64,000 nucleotides of DNA, from positions 95,254 through 159,253 of the forward strand of contig CAYJAZ010000004.1 of NCBI GenBank assembly GCA_964368455.1, written 5' to 3'. The first letter of the stretch is position 1. Every line of letters begins with the position of its first letter. The notes under the pieces are model-generated. The model made no database searches. It had not been told where the DNA came from and saw nothing but the letters and a program-made list of their open reading frames with translations. Below, one piece after another: positions 7,510-15,308 of this stretch. Source of the DNA: CAYJAZ01 sp964368455. Lineage in GTDB: Bacteria > Desulfobacterota > Desulfovibrionia > Desulfovibrionales > Desulfovibrionaceae. The position numbers and the translations under genes are program-made.

Positions 7510-9033
7510 TTAATTTGTATAATTCCTATCAAGACTTCGATAGTTCACAGCTTCTGCGAGATGTGCGGTAGAGATATTTTCCTGATTTGCAAGATCAGCA
7601 ATGGTTCTTGCTATGCGTAAGATACGTGTGTAGGAGCGTGCAGAAAGAGCAAATTTTTCTACAGTATTCCCTAAAAATTCTTCACTTTCTTTTGATAATT
7701 TACAGTATAAATCTAGATGCTTACCTGAAAGTTCAGCATTTGATGTATAATTTAGATCTTTGTATCTTTTTTCTTGTATTTCTCTTGCTTTTAAAATGTT
7801 TTCACGCATTTGTTTTGAACTTATAGATTGGGAATTTTCTCTTAGATCTTTATAGGCAACGGCTGGCACTTCTATGTGTAGATCGATTCTATCGAGTAGT
7901 GGGCCAGAGAGTTTTGCTTTGTATCTTTCTTTTGCATTTGTACTGCATGAGCAAGTGTGTTTTGGATCAGTTGCGTATCCGCATGGGCATGGGTTCATTG
8001 CGGCAACGAGCATGAAATTTGTTGGATAAGTTGAAGAATGGCTTGCACGTGCTATGGTGACATTATGATCTTCAAGTGGCTGACGCAGGACTTCAAGTGC
8101 ATTTTTGGGAAATTCTGCTAATTCGTCTAAAAAGAGCACGCCTCGATGTGCCATTGAAACTTCGCCAGGTTTAGGATATTTTCCGCCGCCTATGAGTGCT
8201 ATTCCTGAAAGTGTGTGATGAGGGGAACGAAAGGGTCTTGTTGTGATAATGCCTTTATTATGTAGTTCGCCAGACACGCTGTAAATTTTAGTCACTTCTA
8301 AGGCTTCATTGAAAGACAGAGGGGGTAAGATGCTTGGGATTCTTTTTGCAAGCATACTTTTGCCAGAACCAGGAGGGCCGACAAAAAGAATATTATGTGA
8401 GCCAGCAGCGGCAATCTCGATAGCTCTTTTTGCTTGCTCTTGGCCTTTGACTTCAGAAAAGTCTAGGGGGAAGTCGTCTTTATGTGTGAATTGTTCTGCT
8501 TTTGTTGTTTCGAGTATTGTTTCTTTTTTTAAAAAAGAGATTAATTGTAGGAGGTTTTTAATAGCATAGACTTCAAGCCCGTCGACAATGGCAGCTTCCT
8601 TTGCATTTTCTTCTGGGACAAAGAGTCTTTTGATATTTTCTTCTTTTGCTCTGAGGGCAAGGGGCAATATTCCTGCAACAGGTTTAAGATCGCCATTTAA
8701 TGAAAGTTCGCCTGCAAAGAAAGAATGCTGACAAATTTCTGTGTCTAGGACATTACTTATACAAAGTAAAGCTATAGCAAGGGGCAAATCGTAGAAAGAG
8801 CCTAATTTCTTTCTGTCTGCTGGAGCGAGGTTTACTGTGATTTTCCCTTTTGGGTAGGGGAGCATATTTGATCTAAGGGCAGCAGAAACTCTATCTTTTG
8901 CTTCTTTTGCTGCTCCTTCTGCAAGTCCAACCATCAAAAAAGAGGGCAAGCCCTTGCTGTTGTGCTCAACCTCAAGATCCACTTTATAGGCGTCAACGCC
9001 GTCTAAAGCACCTGAAGTTAAGATAACAACCAT
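7510..9033 (-). CDS. comM: YifB/ComM-family Mg-chelatase-like AAA+ ATPase
   Basis: ComM is a hexameric helicase that drives branch migration during natural transformation; many non-competent bacteria also carry it. The order is usual: an N-terminal Lon-like S5 fold domain (residues 1-165, DLEVEHNSKGLPSF, GKITVNLAPAD), then the AAA+ domain with Walker A FVGPPGSGKSML near 215-226, the FRSPHHT motif near 268, Walker B VLFLDELAEF near 298, and the Cys motif NPCPCGY...CSCS near 345-365, followed by the C-terminal Mg-chelatase domain with SARSYTRILRIARTIADL. The length of 507 aa is normal. Its ATG overlaps the lepB stop codon by 1 bp (TAATG), so the two are translationally coupled. Confidence 0.92.
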   Translation of the reverse strand: MVVILTSGALDGVDAYKVDLEVEHNSKGLPSFLMVGLAEGAAKEAKDRVSAALRSNMLPYPKGKITVNLAPADRKKLGSFYDLPLAIALLCISNVLDTEICQHSFFAGELSLNGDLKPVAGILPLALRAKEENIKRLFVPEENAKEAAIVDGLEVYAIKNLLQLISFLKKETILETTKAEQFTHKDDFPLDFSEVKGQEQAKRAIEIAAAGSHNILFVGPPGSGKSMLAKRIPSILPPLSFNEALEVTKIYSVSGELHNKGIITTRPFRSPHHTLSGIALIGGGKYPKPGEVSMAHRGVLFLDELAEFPKNALEVLRQPLEDHNVTIARASHSSTYPTNFMLVAAMNPCPCGYATDPKHTCSCSTNAKERYKAKLSGPLLDRIDLHIEVPAVAYKDLRENSQSISSKQMRENILKAREIQEKRYKDLNYTSNAELSGKHLDLYCKLSKESEEFLGNTVEKFALSARSYTRILRIARTIADLANQENISTAHLAEAVNYRSLDRNYTN

Positions 9034-9656
9034 TACTCTACAGCCCTTCCTATACGGCTAATGCGTGGTCTTGTTTCTTCACTATCCCATGACCAATAAA
9101 AACGCCATGCTTTTCCGTGAATAAGCTCTTTATCAACAAAACCCCAATAACGAGAATCTTCTGAATTGTCTCTATTGTCACCCATGACAAAATATTTGCC
9201 TTCTGGAACGGTGAGGGCGTGCATATTGTCTCTTACAGGGATAATTGAATTTGGTTCGGAAAATCGAACATACTCTTCTTGAACAGCTTCCCCATTTCTA
9301 ATGAGTTGCTTGTCGCGGATTTCGATAATGTCGCCAGGCAGACCGACAATACGCTTGATATAATCAATGTCATTGTTTTGCGGATAAGCAAAAACTATAA
9401 TATCGCCTATTTGCGGTTCATTTCCTTCTGTGAGATAGCCCCCACTTAAAGGATTTTTTATACCATAGGTAAATTTATTTACTAATAAATGATCGCCAAT
9501 AAGCAAGGTGTCTAACATAGAGCCAGACGGAATTTTATAGGCGGCAATAAAGAAAGTTCTTATAATAAATGCGAAAAAAAGAGCGATAACAATGGCTTCA
9601 AAATATTCTCTTATCATGCCTTTTTTCTTCTTTGGTTTTTTAAATGAAAGTGTCAT
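9033..9656 (-). CDS. lepB: Signal peptidase I
   Basis: Cleaves signal peptides from exported proteins at the outer face of the inner membrane. One N-terminal membrane segment (about residues 20-39) follows a very basic start (KKPKKKKG). Catalytic Ser46 lies in IPSGSMLDTL, catalytic Lys101 in YIKRIVGLPGD, and box E reads MGDNRDNSEDSRYWG near residues 155-170. The length of 207 aa fits the family. TTAGGA lies upstream of the ATG. It is upstream of, and overlaps, comM. Confidence 0.95.
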   Translation of the reverse strand: MTLSFKKPKKKKGMIREYFEAIVIALFFAFIIRTFFIAAYKIPSGSMLDTLLIGDHLLVNKFTYGIKNPLSGGYLTEGNEPQIGDIIVFAYPQNNDIDYIKRIVGLPGDIIEIRDKQLIRNGEAVQEEYVRFSEPNSIIPVRDNMHALTVPEGKYFVMGDNRDNSEDSRYWGFVDKELIHGKAWRFYWSWDSEETRPRISRIGRAVE

Positions 9657-9794
9657 ATATATATTCCTAATGGTATGTGTGTTTTGTATAAAGATAAAGT
9701 AATATATTATTTTTTAAATCGCAAGGCAAAATTTTTAAACTTTTTCTAAAAATAATCTATGACGTGAAAAAAGATATAATCTTTTTGGTTAAAA

Positions 9795-10841
9795 CTAACA
9801 TTCTGAAAAAAGTTCTATAAGCTCGTTATTATCAGCATTTAGAATGTATTGCGTGAAATCTATTGAAGCTAAAGCATTTTTTATGGCATTTTTTTCGTAT
9901 TCGATATCGATTAATGTTTTTTCTATGATTTCAATATCTTTGAGGGCAAAAAAGTCGCCTTCAAGTAGGCAGGCCTTTATAAAACCATTTTTTACTTGAT
10001 AGTTAACTTTAACAGATCCAAAAGCAAATTTCTTACGCAAAGAAGATGTAAAAGCAGGAGATTTTTTATAAGTCCAGTCTTTATGTGCAAATCTTTGTTC
10101 ACAAAGCAGATGTGCTTCTTCTATTGTTTGTGCAATATAAGATTGATTTAATTGAAATTTTTCTTGTTCATGATTTGGGACAAAATAGTCACGTAAAGTA
10201 TTTTTTATATAGTCCACGCATTCAATTTTGCTATATTGTTTCTTTGTTTGTTCAAATAAAATATCTTTCATGTTGGCTACACGCGAACGCACAGAAGCAA
10301 TTCCTTTTGAAGTGTATTTGTCTGGATTGCCAGCAAGAACGTGTTCTAAAATGTCTAAATCAACATCGATGAGCATAGAGCCGTGTATTAAAATGGCGTG
10401 CTTGCCTTTAGTTTGTGCTGTTCCGCATATTTTTCTATCAAGAGCAACAATATCGTTTCTTCCTGTTGTTTTTGCAGGAATGTTTATGGCATTGAGTGCT
10501 TCAATCATTGGAGCTAGGAAAATATGAAAGTCAAGTTTTTGGCTTTGAGTTGGCACAATAAAAGAAAAATTAAGATTTCCTAAATCGTGAAAAACAGCCC
10601 CGCCGCCTGTAGGCCTACGAACTAAATCTATGGAATTTTTTTCTAAAAAATCAAGATCAACTTCCTCAAAAGTATTTTGATGTCTGCCTATGATAACAGA
10701 AGGCTGATTTTGCCAAAGCATGAAGATGGCATTTTCTTTTGTGAAATCGCTGTCTAAAAGCGAGGCTTCTAGAGCGAGGTTGAGTGCGGCTTTTGTATTT
10801 GTATTGTTGAAATAGTGAAAATCAATAGTTCTTGCGTTCAT
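9795..10841 (-). CDS. lplA: Lipoate-protein ligase A
   Basis: Activates lipoate to lipoyl-AMP and attaches it to lipoyl domains of 2-oxoacid dehydrogenases or glycine-cleavage H protein. Visible signatures are IIGRHQNTFEEV near residues 50-61, RRPTGGGAVFHDLGNLNFSF near 74-93 (lipoyl-AMP pocket), and GRNDIVALDRKICGTAQ near 130-148 with the catalytic Lys. An approximately 100-residue C-terminal accessory domain is present, giving 348 aa. The start at 10841 is preceded by AAGGAAA; the ATG at 10874 is less likely. Tandem palindromes at 10905-10937, upstream of the gene, may be an operator. Confidence 0.9.
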   Translation of the reverse strand: MNARTIDFHYFNNTNTKAALNLALEASLLDSDFTKENAIFMLWQNQPSVIIGRHQNTFEEVDLDFLEKNSIDLVRRPTGGGAVFHDLGNLNFSFIVPTQSQKLDFHIFLAPMIEALNAINIPAKTTGRNDIVALDRKICGTAQTKGKHAILIHGSMLIDVDLDILEHVLAGNPDKYTSKGIASVRSRVANMKDILFEQTKKQYSKIECVDYIKNTLRDYFVPNHEQEKFQLNQSYIAQTIEEAHLLCEQRFAHKDWTYKKSPAFTSSLRKKFAFGSVKVNYQVKNGFIKACLLEGDFFALKDIEIIEKTLIDIEYEKNAIKNALASIDFTQYILNADNNELIELFSEC

Positions 10842-10904
10842 TTTTAATTTCCTTAATTTTTGCTTATTTTTCAAAGTATTTATTTTGTAATGTGTATGAA
10901 TTTA

Positions 10905-10937
10905 ATACACAGTGTATGTTTTAAATACACAGTGTGT
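10905..10937 (-). promoter_or_regulatory. Tandem palindromic sites upstream of lplA (candidate operator)
   Basis: ATACACAGTGTAT at 10905-10917 is a perfect 13-bp palindrome. A second, ATACACAGTGTGT at 10925-10937, differs at one base; the centres are 20 bp apart. Half-sites GTGTAT (10892-10897) and ATACAC (10944-10949) flank them. The position between rlmB and lplA, 64-96 bp before the lplA start, fits a repressor or activator site. The regulator is unknown. Confidence 0.5.
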
Positions 10938-11003
10938 CTTTTTATACACTTAATTAGATAGTAAAAAATATATTAACTTTTTAAATTAAAAAATAATAGG
11001 CAA

Positions 11004-11867
11004 TTATTTCTCTTCAAGGTAGTTTTTTAAAAAGGCAGCAATTAATATTGCACCTGCCTGAGCTACATTAAGAGAGTCAAAATTTCTTTGCATTGGTATG
11101 AGCAAGGAGTAGTCACACTTGCTATGTACTAGTGGACGCACACCTTTTTCTTCTCCGCCTAAAACGAGAATAGCCGGGAATTGGAGTTTGTCTACAAAGG
11201 GATTTTGGGCAAGAATGTTTGCTTGCTTTTTTGTGGCTTTTGTAGTATGTTCTCTTTGTTCGTTCTCATTTTTTGTAAGAGCTGTTGAATATATTGTATA
11301 TCCTGCGTCAGCGGCTTCTTCAAGAGATCTGGCAAGATTTGTGACTCTGGAAACGGGTATTAAGTCTAATGCACCAGCGGCACTTTTTTTGGCACCTACA
11401 CTTAAAGAAGCGCTATTATGTATTGGCATAACCAAGCCCGCTCCGCCAAGTGCGTAGAGAGTTCGTGCTAATGTGCCTACATTTCCAGGATCTTGAACAG
11501 AGTCTAGAGCGACAATGAGCGGTAGTGGCACACTATTTGCATCAATGAGCATGTCTTCAAAAGATTGCGATTTAACTTCCTTGAGTTTTGCGATAACGCC
11601 TTGCGTATTTGCCTGACTTTGTGGAAGAATCCTTTTGAATGCAATGTCATCAACTAAAGAAAAGCGGATGGAATGTTCTGTACAAAGGTCAAGAATACGG
11701 CTTGTATTCATATTTTTCTGGCCTTTTCTAATCTGAACCCACTCTATTCTCTGCGGAGAGTTTTCAAGAAGTTCTTGAAGTGGTTTTATTCCAACGCAAT
11801 AAAGACTTTCGTCAATATTCTGCCTAACATTATGCTTTTTATTTTCTTTATAATCTTTATTGTACAT
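11004..11867 (-). CDS. rlmB: TrmH/SpoU-family 23S rRNA 2'-O-methyltransferase (RlmB-like)
   Basis: SAM-dependent SPOUT methyltransferase, probably for the 23S rRNA G2251 ribose. The N-terminal substrate-binding domain (residues about 20-95) starts with YCVGIKPLQELLEN. The SPOUT domain has the three motifs: DSVQDPGNVGTLARTLYALG near 120-139, VLGGEEKGVR near 237-246, and IPMQRNFDSLNVAQAGAILI near 258-277 with the knot. A Lys/Gln-rich insert lies near 200-215. The length of 287 aa is normal. It is monocistronic on the minus strand and divergent from mltD. Confidence 0.88.
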   Translation of the reverse strand: MYNKDYKENKKHNVRQNIDESLYCVGIKPLQELLENSPQRIEWVQIRKGQKNMNTSRILDLCTEHSIRFSLVDDIAFKRILPQSQANTQGVIAKLKEVKSQSFEDMLIDANSVPLPLIVALDSVQDPGNVGTLARTLYALGGAGLVMPIHNSASLSVGAKKSAAGALDLIPVSRVTNLARSLEEAADAGYTIYSTALTKNENEQREHTTKATKKQANILAQNPFVDKLQFPAILVLGGEEKGVRPLVHSKCDYSLLIPMQRNFDSLNVAQAGAILIAAFLKNYLEEK

Positions 11868-11905
11868 GTTTTTCTTGTGTTTATTTAGTTTAGAGGAGCA
11901 TTTTT

Positions 11906-13570
11906 ATGCATTCATCATTATCAGGGAAAAAAATACGTCAGCATAAAGCATTATATTTGCTTGCATGTTTGATTTTATTACCTTTTGCATTGTCCGCTTG
12001 TTCACCAAAGGTGCAAGAACTTAGTTACAATACAAAGCCAAAAAAAGCAAGCGTACGAGTTGAGATGCACGGAGCTGTAGCTCCTTATGCAGAAAAACAT
12101 CCTTCTGGTTTCACTAGGAAAGATTTTCCGCATGGCTTTAGCGAAGTAGAAAAAAATGTCTTTTTGACTTATACAGACATTGAAGAAGGTATCACAAGAG
12201 AGCAAATGTTTGAAATTTTGCAATTCTATAAATGGTATCTTGACAGACCTGAATCCCTAGAAAGATATATTTCTCGTGCTGATCCATATTTAGAATATGT
12301 TATCGACGCTCTGAAAGAACATAATGTACCAACTGAAATAGCTTGTTTGGCTTTTGTTGAAAGTGGTTATGATATCGACATCCGCTCTAGAGCAGGCGCA
12401 ACTGGCTTATGGCAATTTATGCCAGCAACTGGCAAAAGCTATGGTTTAAAGCAAGATTGGTACGGCGATTGGAGAAATGATCCATTCGCCTCTACACATG
12501 CGGCCATAGATTATCTTAAATATTTACATTCAATGTTTGGCGACTGGCATCTTGCAATCAGTGCATATAATGCAGGTGAAGGAAAAATCAAGAGAGCTTT
12601 GTCAAGCACAAATACTGACACCTTGGCTGAGCTTGTAAAAGTCAACCATAGATTAAATAGAAAAACAAGAATTCGTACTGAAACTCTAGAATACGCTCCA
12701 CGTTTTATTGCTATGAAGAAAATTATGCTTCATGCAAAATCACTAGGCTTAGACGCACCAAATCAAAGAGATATCAGAAATGAAATCCATACAGCCTTAG
12801 TTGATACAAACACAGATTTACTCATGCTTTCACAAGATCTAAATATGTCATGGAATGAATTTAAATCACACAATCCAGCTTTAAAATCATATGTAAGCCC
12901 ATCTGACAGACTTATAAACGTACACGTGCCTATTTCAAAAAAGAATGTTTTTGAACAAGCCATAGCAAGCAATAGTCTGACTCATGGTGTGCATGTGTAT
13001 AAGGTAAGAAAAAACGATAGCTACAAGGGCTTAAGCAGATCTTCAAGAGTTCCAAGTTATGTTTTACAAAATATCAATTCACATCAAAGATTAATTGCTG
13101 GAAAAGAAATTGTTATTCCTAAATCTCCTTATTATAAGCTCTCTAGAGCAATAACACATCCATCTTCAGCTCCTGTAAAAGTGGCCCAGAAGAATACATC
13201 AACTAAAGCTTTAGCATCAAAAAATACAAGTGCATCGAAAAAAGTAGCAACTGCTGTCAATACCGGTTCACATAAAGTAAGAAAAGGCGATACCTTATAT
13301 TCAATTTCTCGCAGATACGACGTGAGCCTAAATGATATCTATGCAGCAAACAAAGGCCTGAAAGCAAGTGCTTTGAAAATCGGTAAAACTATAAAAATTC
13401 CAAATTCACAAATAAAAACAGTAGCCATGAATACAACGCATACTGTGCAATCTGGCGATACTTTATGGTCTATTTCACGCAAATACGACATGAATGTTGA
13501 CACCCTCATGCAAGTGAATAATCTTCCAAATTCAAAACTCAAATTGGGACAAAAATTAATAGTTCCATAG
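11906..13570 (+). CDS. mltD: Membrane-bound lytic murein transglycosylase D with three LysM domains
   Basis: Lipoprotein that cleaves the peptidoglycan glycan strand between MurNAc and GlcNAc. A signal peptide with a lipobox-like LSAC ends near residue 32. The SLT domain is at about 135-250: catalytic Glu in AFVESGYD near 152, then GATGLWQFMPATGKSYGL and LAISAYNAGEGKI. Three LysM repeats follow near 362-407, 456-500 and 512-554; the first is the least typical. A Lys/Ser/Ala-rich linker at about 410-450 separates them. GAGGAG lies upstream of the ATG. The length of 554 aa is usual. A strong terminator follows, then repeat copy B. Confidence 0.93.
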   Translation: MHSSLSGKKIRQHKALYLLACLILLPFALSACSPKVQELSYNTKPKKASVRVEMHGAVAPYAEKHPSGFTRKDFPHGFSEVEKNVFLTYTDIEEGITREQMFEILQFYKWYLDRPESLERYISRADPYLEYVIDALKEHNVPTEIACLAFVESGYDIDIRSRAGATGLWQFMPATGKSYGLKQDWYGDWRNDPFASTHAAIDYLKYLHSMFGDWHLAISAYNAGEGKIKRALSSTNTDTLAELVKVNHRLNRKTRIRTETLEYAPRFIAMKKIMLHAKSLGLDAPNQRDIRNEIHTALVDTNTDLLMLSQDLNMSWNEFKSHNPALKSYVSPSDRLINVHVPISKKNVFEQAIASNSLTHGVHVYKVRKNDSYKGLSRSSRVPSYVLQNINSHQRLIAGKEIVIPKSPYYKLSRAITHPSSAPVKVAQKNTSTKALASKNTSASKKVATAVNTGSHKVRKGDTLYSISRRYDVSLNDIYAANKGLKASALKIGKTIKIPNSQIKTVAMNTTHTVQSGDTLWSISRKYDMNVDTLMQVNNLPNSKLKLGQKLIVP

Positions 13571-13598
13571 GAAGATAAAAAAAGATTATGCAAAATCA

Positions 13599-13632
13599 AA
13601 AAGCCTTTAGTCAAAAACTAAAGGCTTTTTTT
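13599..13632 (+). terminator. Rho-independent terminator of mltD
   Basis: Stem AAAGCCTTTAG / CTAAAGGCTTT with a 7-nt loop (TCAAAAA) followed by seven T, 28 bp after the mltD stop. Confidence 0.9.
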
Positions 13633-13649
13633 GCGAGGATGTAATTTTG

Positions 13650-14118
13650 TCTTTTTTGTCTGCGACGCTTTTTTCTGTCTCCGACGGCCAAAGGAAATAA
13701 TTTCCTTTGGAAACCTTAGTAGGCAAGGTAGCGCGAAAGAATTTAGCTAAAGAAGTAGATTTTATTTTTTTATTTGCGAAAAAGTTTTAATCTTTTGCTG
13801 CTCCGCACCAAAAGATTAAATACTGTTTCGCTTTAAAATAGTGGGAAATCAATTCTTGCATAAAACAAGCTACCATTTGTCACTGCGTTCCAAATGTGAG
13901 TTCAGTATTTTGTGTAATGAAAAAAGTCGTAAGCAGTAAAAGAAATATACTAGACTCGTCATTGCGAGGAGCATAGCGACGTGGCAATCCATGTTTTTCT
14001 TCTTTAGCTAGATAGATTTTAACTCGAAAAATCGAACTAAACTCAATATTCTATGTACTTACCATGCATAATGGGGTTTCCAAAGGGCTTCAACTCCTTT
14101 GGCCGTCGGAGACAAAAA
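13650..14118. repeat. Large hairpin-rich repeat element, copy B
   Basis: Begins with a TGTCTGCGACGC tail, the end motif GTCTCCGACGGCC and the long arm (13685-13965). It continues with the centre ATTGCGAGGAGCATAGCGACG / TGGCAATCC, then a degenerate AT-rich part, and closes with GGTTTCCAAAGGGCTTCAAC / TCCTTTGGCCGTCGGAGACA at 14075-14113, the inverted outer end. No plausible gene is inside. It separates mltD from the toxin-antitoxin remnant. Confidence 0.85.
13685..13965. repeat. Right arm of perfect 281-bp inverted repeat
   Basis: Exact reverse complement of 6420-6700. Identity ends at 13684/6701 on one side and 13966/6419 on the other, where the copies diverge at once. Confidence 0.92.
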
Positions 14119-14160
14119 GGATAAAATATAATAATAGTCTGGTATCTTCCCTCTTAGCGA

Positions 14161-14462
14161 TTAAAATAAATCACTATGAGTACCAGTACGAGTAAGATAT
14201 AAGATTAATTCATTATCACATATCTCATAAATTAAAAGCCAATCGGGCTGTATATGACATTCACGACAGCCTTTATAATTTCCTATAAGCTGATGGTCTT
14301 TAAATTTAGGAGGTAAAATTTAGGAGGTAGTGTCTCGCCTTTAGTAAGATAGTTCAAAACCTCTTCAAGCAGTTCAGCCTTATAACCTCTTTTTATTATC
14401 TTCTTATAGTCTTTCTTGAATGAATTATGATACTTAATTGTATATAATAAAGTATCAGTCAT
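14161..14462 (-). pseudogene. yafQ: YafQ-type mRNA interferase toxin, frameshifted by a 14-bp tandem duplication
   Basis: The reading frame begins ATGACTGAT at 14462, overlapping the antitoxin stop by 8 bp, and encodes YTIKYHNSFKKDYKKIIKRG, as in YafQ/RelE-like toxins. At 14302-14329 the 14-bp unit AAATTTAGGAGGTA occurs twice in tandem; the extra copy shifts the frame and produces a stop within about 15 codons. Removing one copy restores a 95-aa protein continuing LPPKFKDHQLIGNYKGCREC, then HIQPDWLLIYEI and LTRTGTHSDLF, with the YafQ catalytic His/Asp/Trp/His/Phe set. The toxin is therefore inactivated very cleanly while the antitoxin is intact. A sequencing error is possible but a perfect 14-bp duplication is unlikely to be one. 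Confidence 0.9.
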
Positions 14463-14721
14463 TTAAGTCTTCCATAAGTTCAGACACGGAATTAAAGCTT
14501 TTACTTACATTTTTACGAGCTTTTACTTCTTCAATAGCTTGAATAGTCTGTGCATTTAGAACTTTACGAGTAAGGGCAAAAGGCATGCCTTGCTCTCTAA
14601 CAGATTGTTTGACAAAGGCAATCAAAGCCGAAGTCATAGACAAGCCTAAATCAGAAAAAAGCTCTTCTGCTTCTTTCTTTAGATTTTCGTCAATGCGTAT
14701 AGTAATATTTGTAGTCGGCAT
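14455..14721 (-). CDS. dinJ: RelB/DinJ-family antitoxin
   Basis: Ribbon-helix-helix antitoxin that binds the YafQ toxin and represses its own promoter. The N-terminus TTNITIRIDENLKKEAEELF and LGLSMTSALIAFVKQSVREQ are the DinJ DNA-binding and dimerisation region; the C-terminal 30 residues (SKSFNSVSELMEDLND) are the toxin-wrapping part. The length of 88 aa is normal. AAGGAG lies upstream of the ATG. The last bases overlap the start of the damaged toxin gene. The promoter at 14743-14771 has repeated ATGCAC half-sites. Confidence 0.9.
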   Translation of the reverse strand: MPTTNITIRIDENLKKEAEELFSDLGLSMTSALIAFVKQSVREQGMPFALTRKVLNAQTIQAIEEVKARKNVSKSFNSVSELMEDLND

Positions 14722-14742
14722 AACATACTCCTTCTTTTAAAG

Positions 14743-14771
14743 AACATAGTGCATAACAAGTGCATTGTCAA
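14743..14771 (-). promoter_or_regulatory. Promoter of the dinJ-yafQ unit with repeated half-sites
   Basis: On the minus strand: TTGACA (14766-14771), 17-bp spacer, TATGTT (14743-14748). The spacer is ATGCAC-TTGTT-ATGCAC, a direct repeat 11 bp apart lying exactly where an autorepressing antitoxin would bind. Confidence 0.7.
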
Positions 14772-14866
14772 TACAAACCAAGTTATTTATCTTATATATT
14801 ACACGATAAAATATAAAAATACTCGTCTATAAAACCTTTGTTCGTTTGCTCTCAGGGGCAAAGGGT

Positions 14867-14898
14867 AAAAAAAAGAGTTCCCAAAAAATGAGAACTCT
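14867..14898 (-). terminator. Terminator downstream of tRNA-His
   Basis: Minus strand AGAGTTC / GAACTCT stem around an A/T-rich loop, followed by eight T. The tRNA transcript would pass through the short repeat (14915-15020) before reaching it. The remaining 14772-14866 shows nothing recognisable. Confidence 0.8.
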
Positions 14899-14914
14899 AT
14901 AAATTTCATAACGT

Positions 14915-15020
14915 CCACTTCCACGTGAATGGGCTTTGCCCATGTGCAAATCTTTAGCGAACGACGCAAGAAGCACTCTTCTTGCAAGTGAGGATTTTGT
15001 GCCTTTTAGGCCAAAACCTA
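14915..15020 (-). repeat. Short structured repeat, copy 1 (downstream of tRNA-His)
   Basis: On the minus strand it starts 8 nt after the tRNA CCA: hairpin 1 GTTTTGGCC / GGCACAAAATC, CCTCACTT, hairpin 2 GCAAGAAG AGTG CTTCTTGC, then GTCGTTCGCTAAAG and a third hairpin with ATGGGCAAAGCCCAT. The same order of hairpins and the TTCGCTAAAG block recur at 44450-44551 and 60927-61021. Confidence 0.7.
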
Positions 15021-15027
15021 TAAAATA

Positions 15028-15104
15028 TGGGGCGAAAGAAGGGGATTGAACCCTCGACCACCTGGACCACAATCAGGTGCTCTGCCAACTGAGCTACTTT
15101 CGCC
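15028..15104 (-). tRNA. tRNA-His (GTG anticodon)
   Basis: A 77-nt cloverleaf with encoded CCA. The acceptor GCGAAAG pairs perfectly with CTTTCGC and is preceded by an encoded G at position -1, opposite discriminator C, the tRNA-His identity pair. The D arm has AGCTCAGTTGGCAGAGC, the anticodon loop is TTGTGGT (GTG), and the T arm has GAGGGTTCAATCCCC. The innermost anticodon-stem pair is A-C instead of a Watson-Crick pair (CCTGA / CCAGG). The promoter is at 15115-15143. Confidence 0.95.
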
Positions 15105-15114
15105 ATGTCGAAAA

Positions 15115-15143
15115 TAAATAAATCATCTAGCCAAAAAGGTCAA
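15115..15143 (-). promoter_or_regulatory. Promoter of tRNA-His
   Basis: Minus strand TTGACC (15138-15143), 17-bp spacer, TATTTA (15115-15120), placing the transcript start a few bases before the tRNA 5' end. Confidence 0.65.
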
Positions 15144-15248
15144 GCATTTTTTTTATGATTTTTAATTTTCCTTTTTTCATGATTTATAGAAATATGGAAA
15201 TTATTGCTTTATTTTATTCTATCTTTCTAAAAAACAGATATCTTCTGC

Positions 15249-15277
15249 TTGACAAAGCAAAAAAGTCACAATAAAAT
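15249..15277 (+). promoter_or_regulatory. Sigma-70-type promoter of tupA
   Basis: TTGACA (15249-15254), 17-bp spacer, TAAAAT (15272-15277). It lies 32 bp before the tupA ATG and rules out the upstream TTG at 15249 as a start codon, since that TTG is the -35 box. Confidence 0.8.
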
Positions 15278-15308
15278 CATGAAACAAACTTTAAAAGGAG
15301 CAAAAATA

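Noticed and set aside
14161..14462. Programmed frameshift in yafQ
   Set aside because: The frame change is due to a perfect 14-bp duplication, with no slippery sequence or stimulatory structure; damage is the simpler reading.
14799..15072. Minus-strand frames of 62-81 codons across tRNA-His and the short repeat
   Set aside because: They run through the tRNA and the terminator and encode nothing recognisable.
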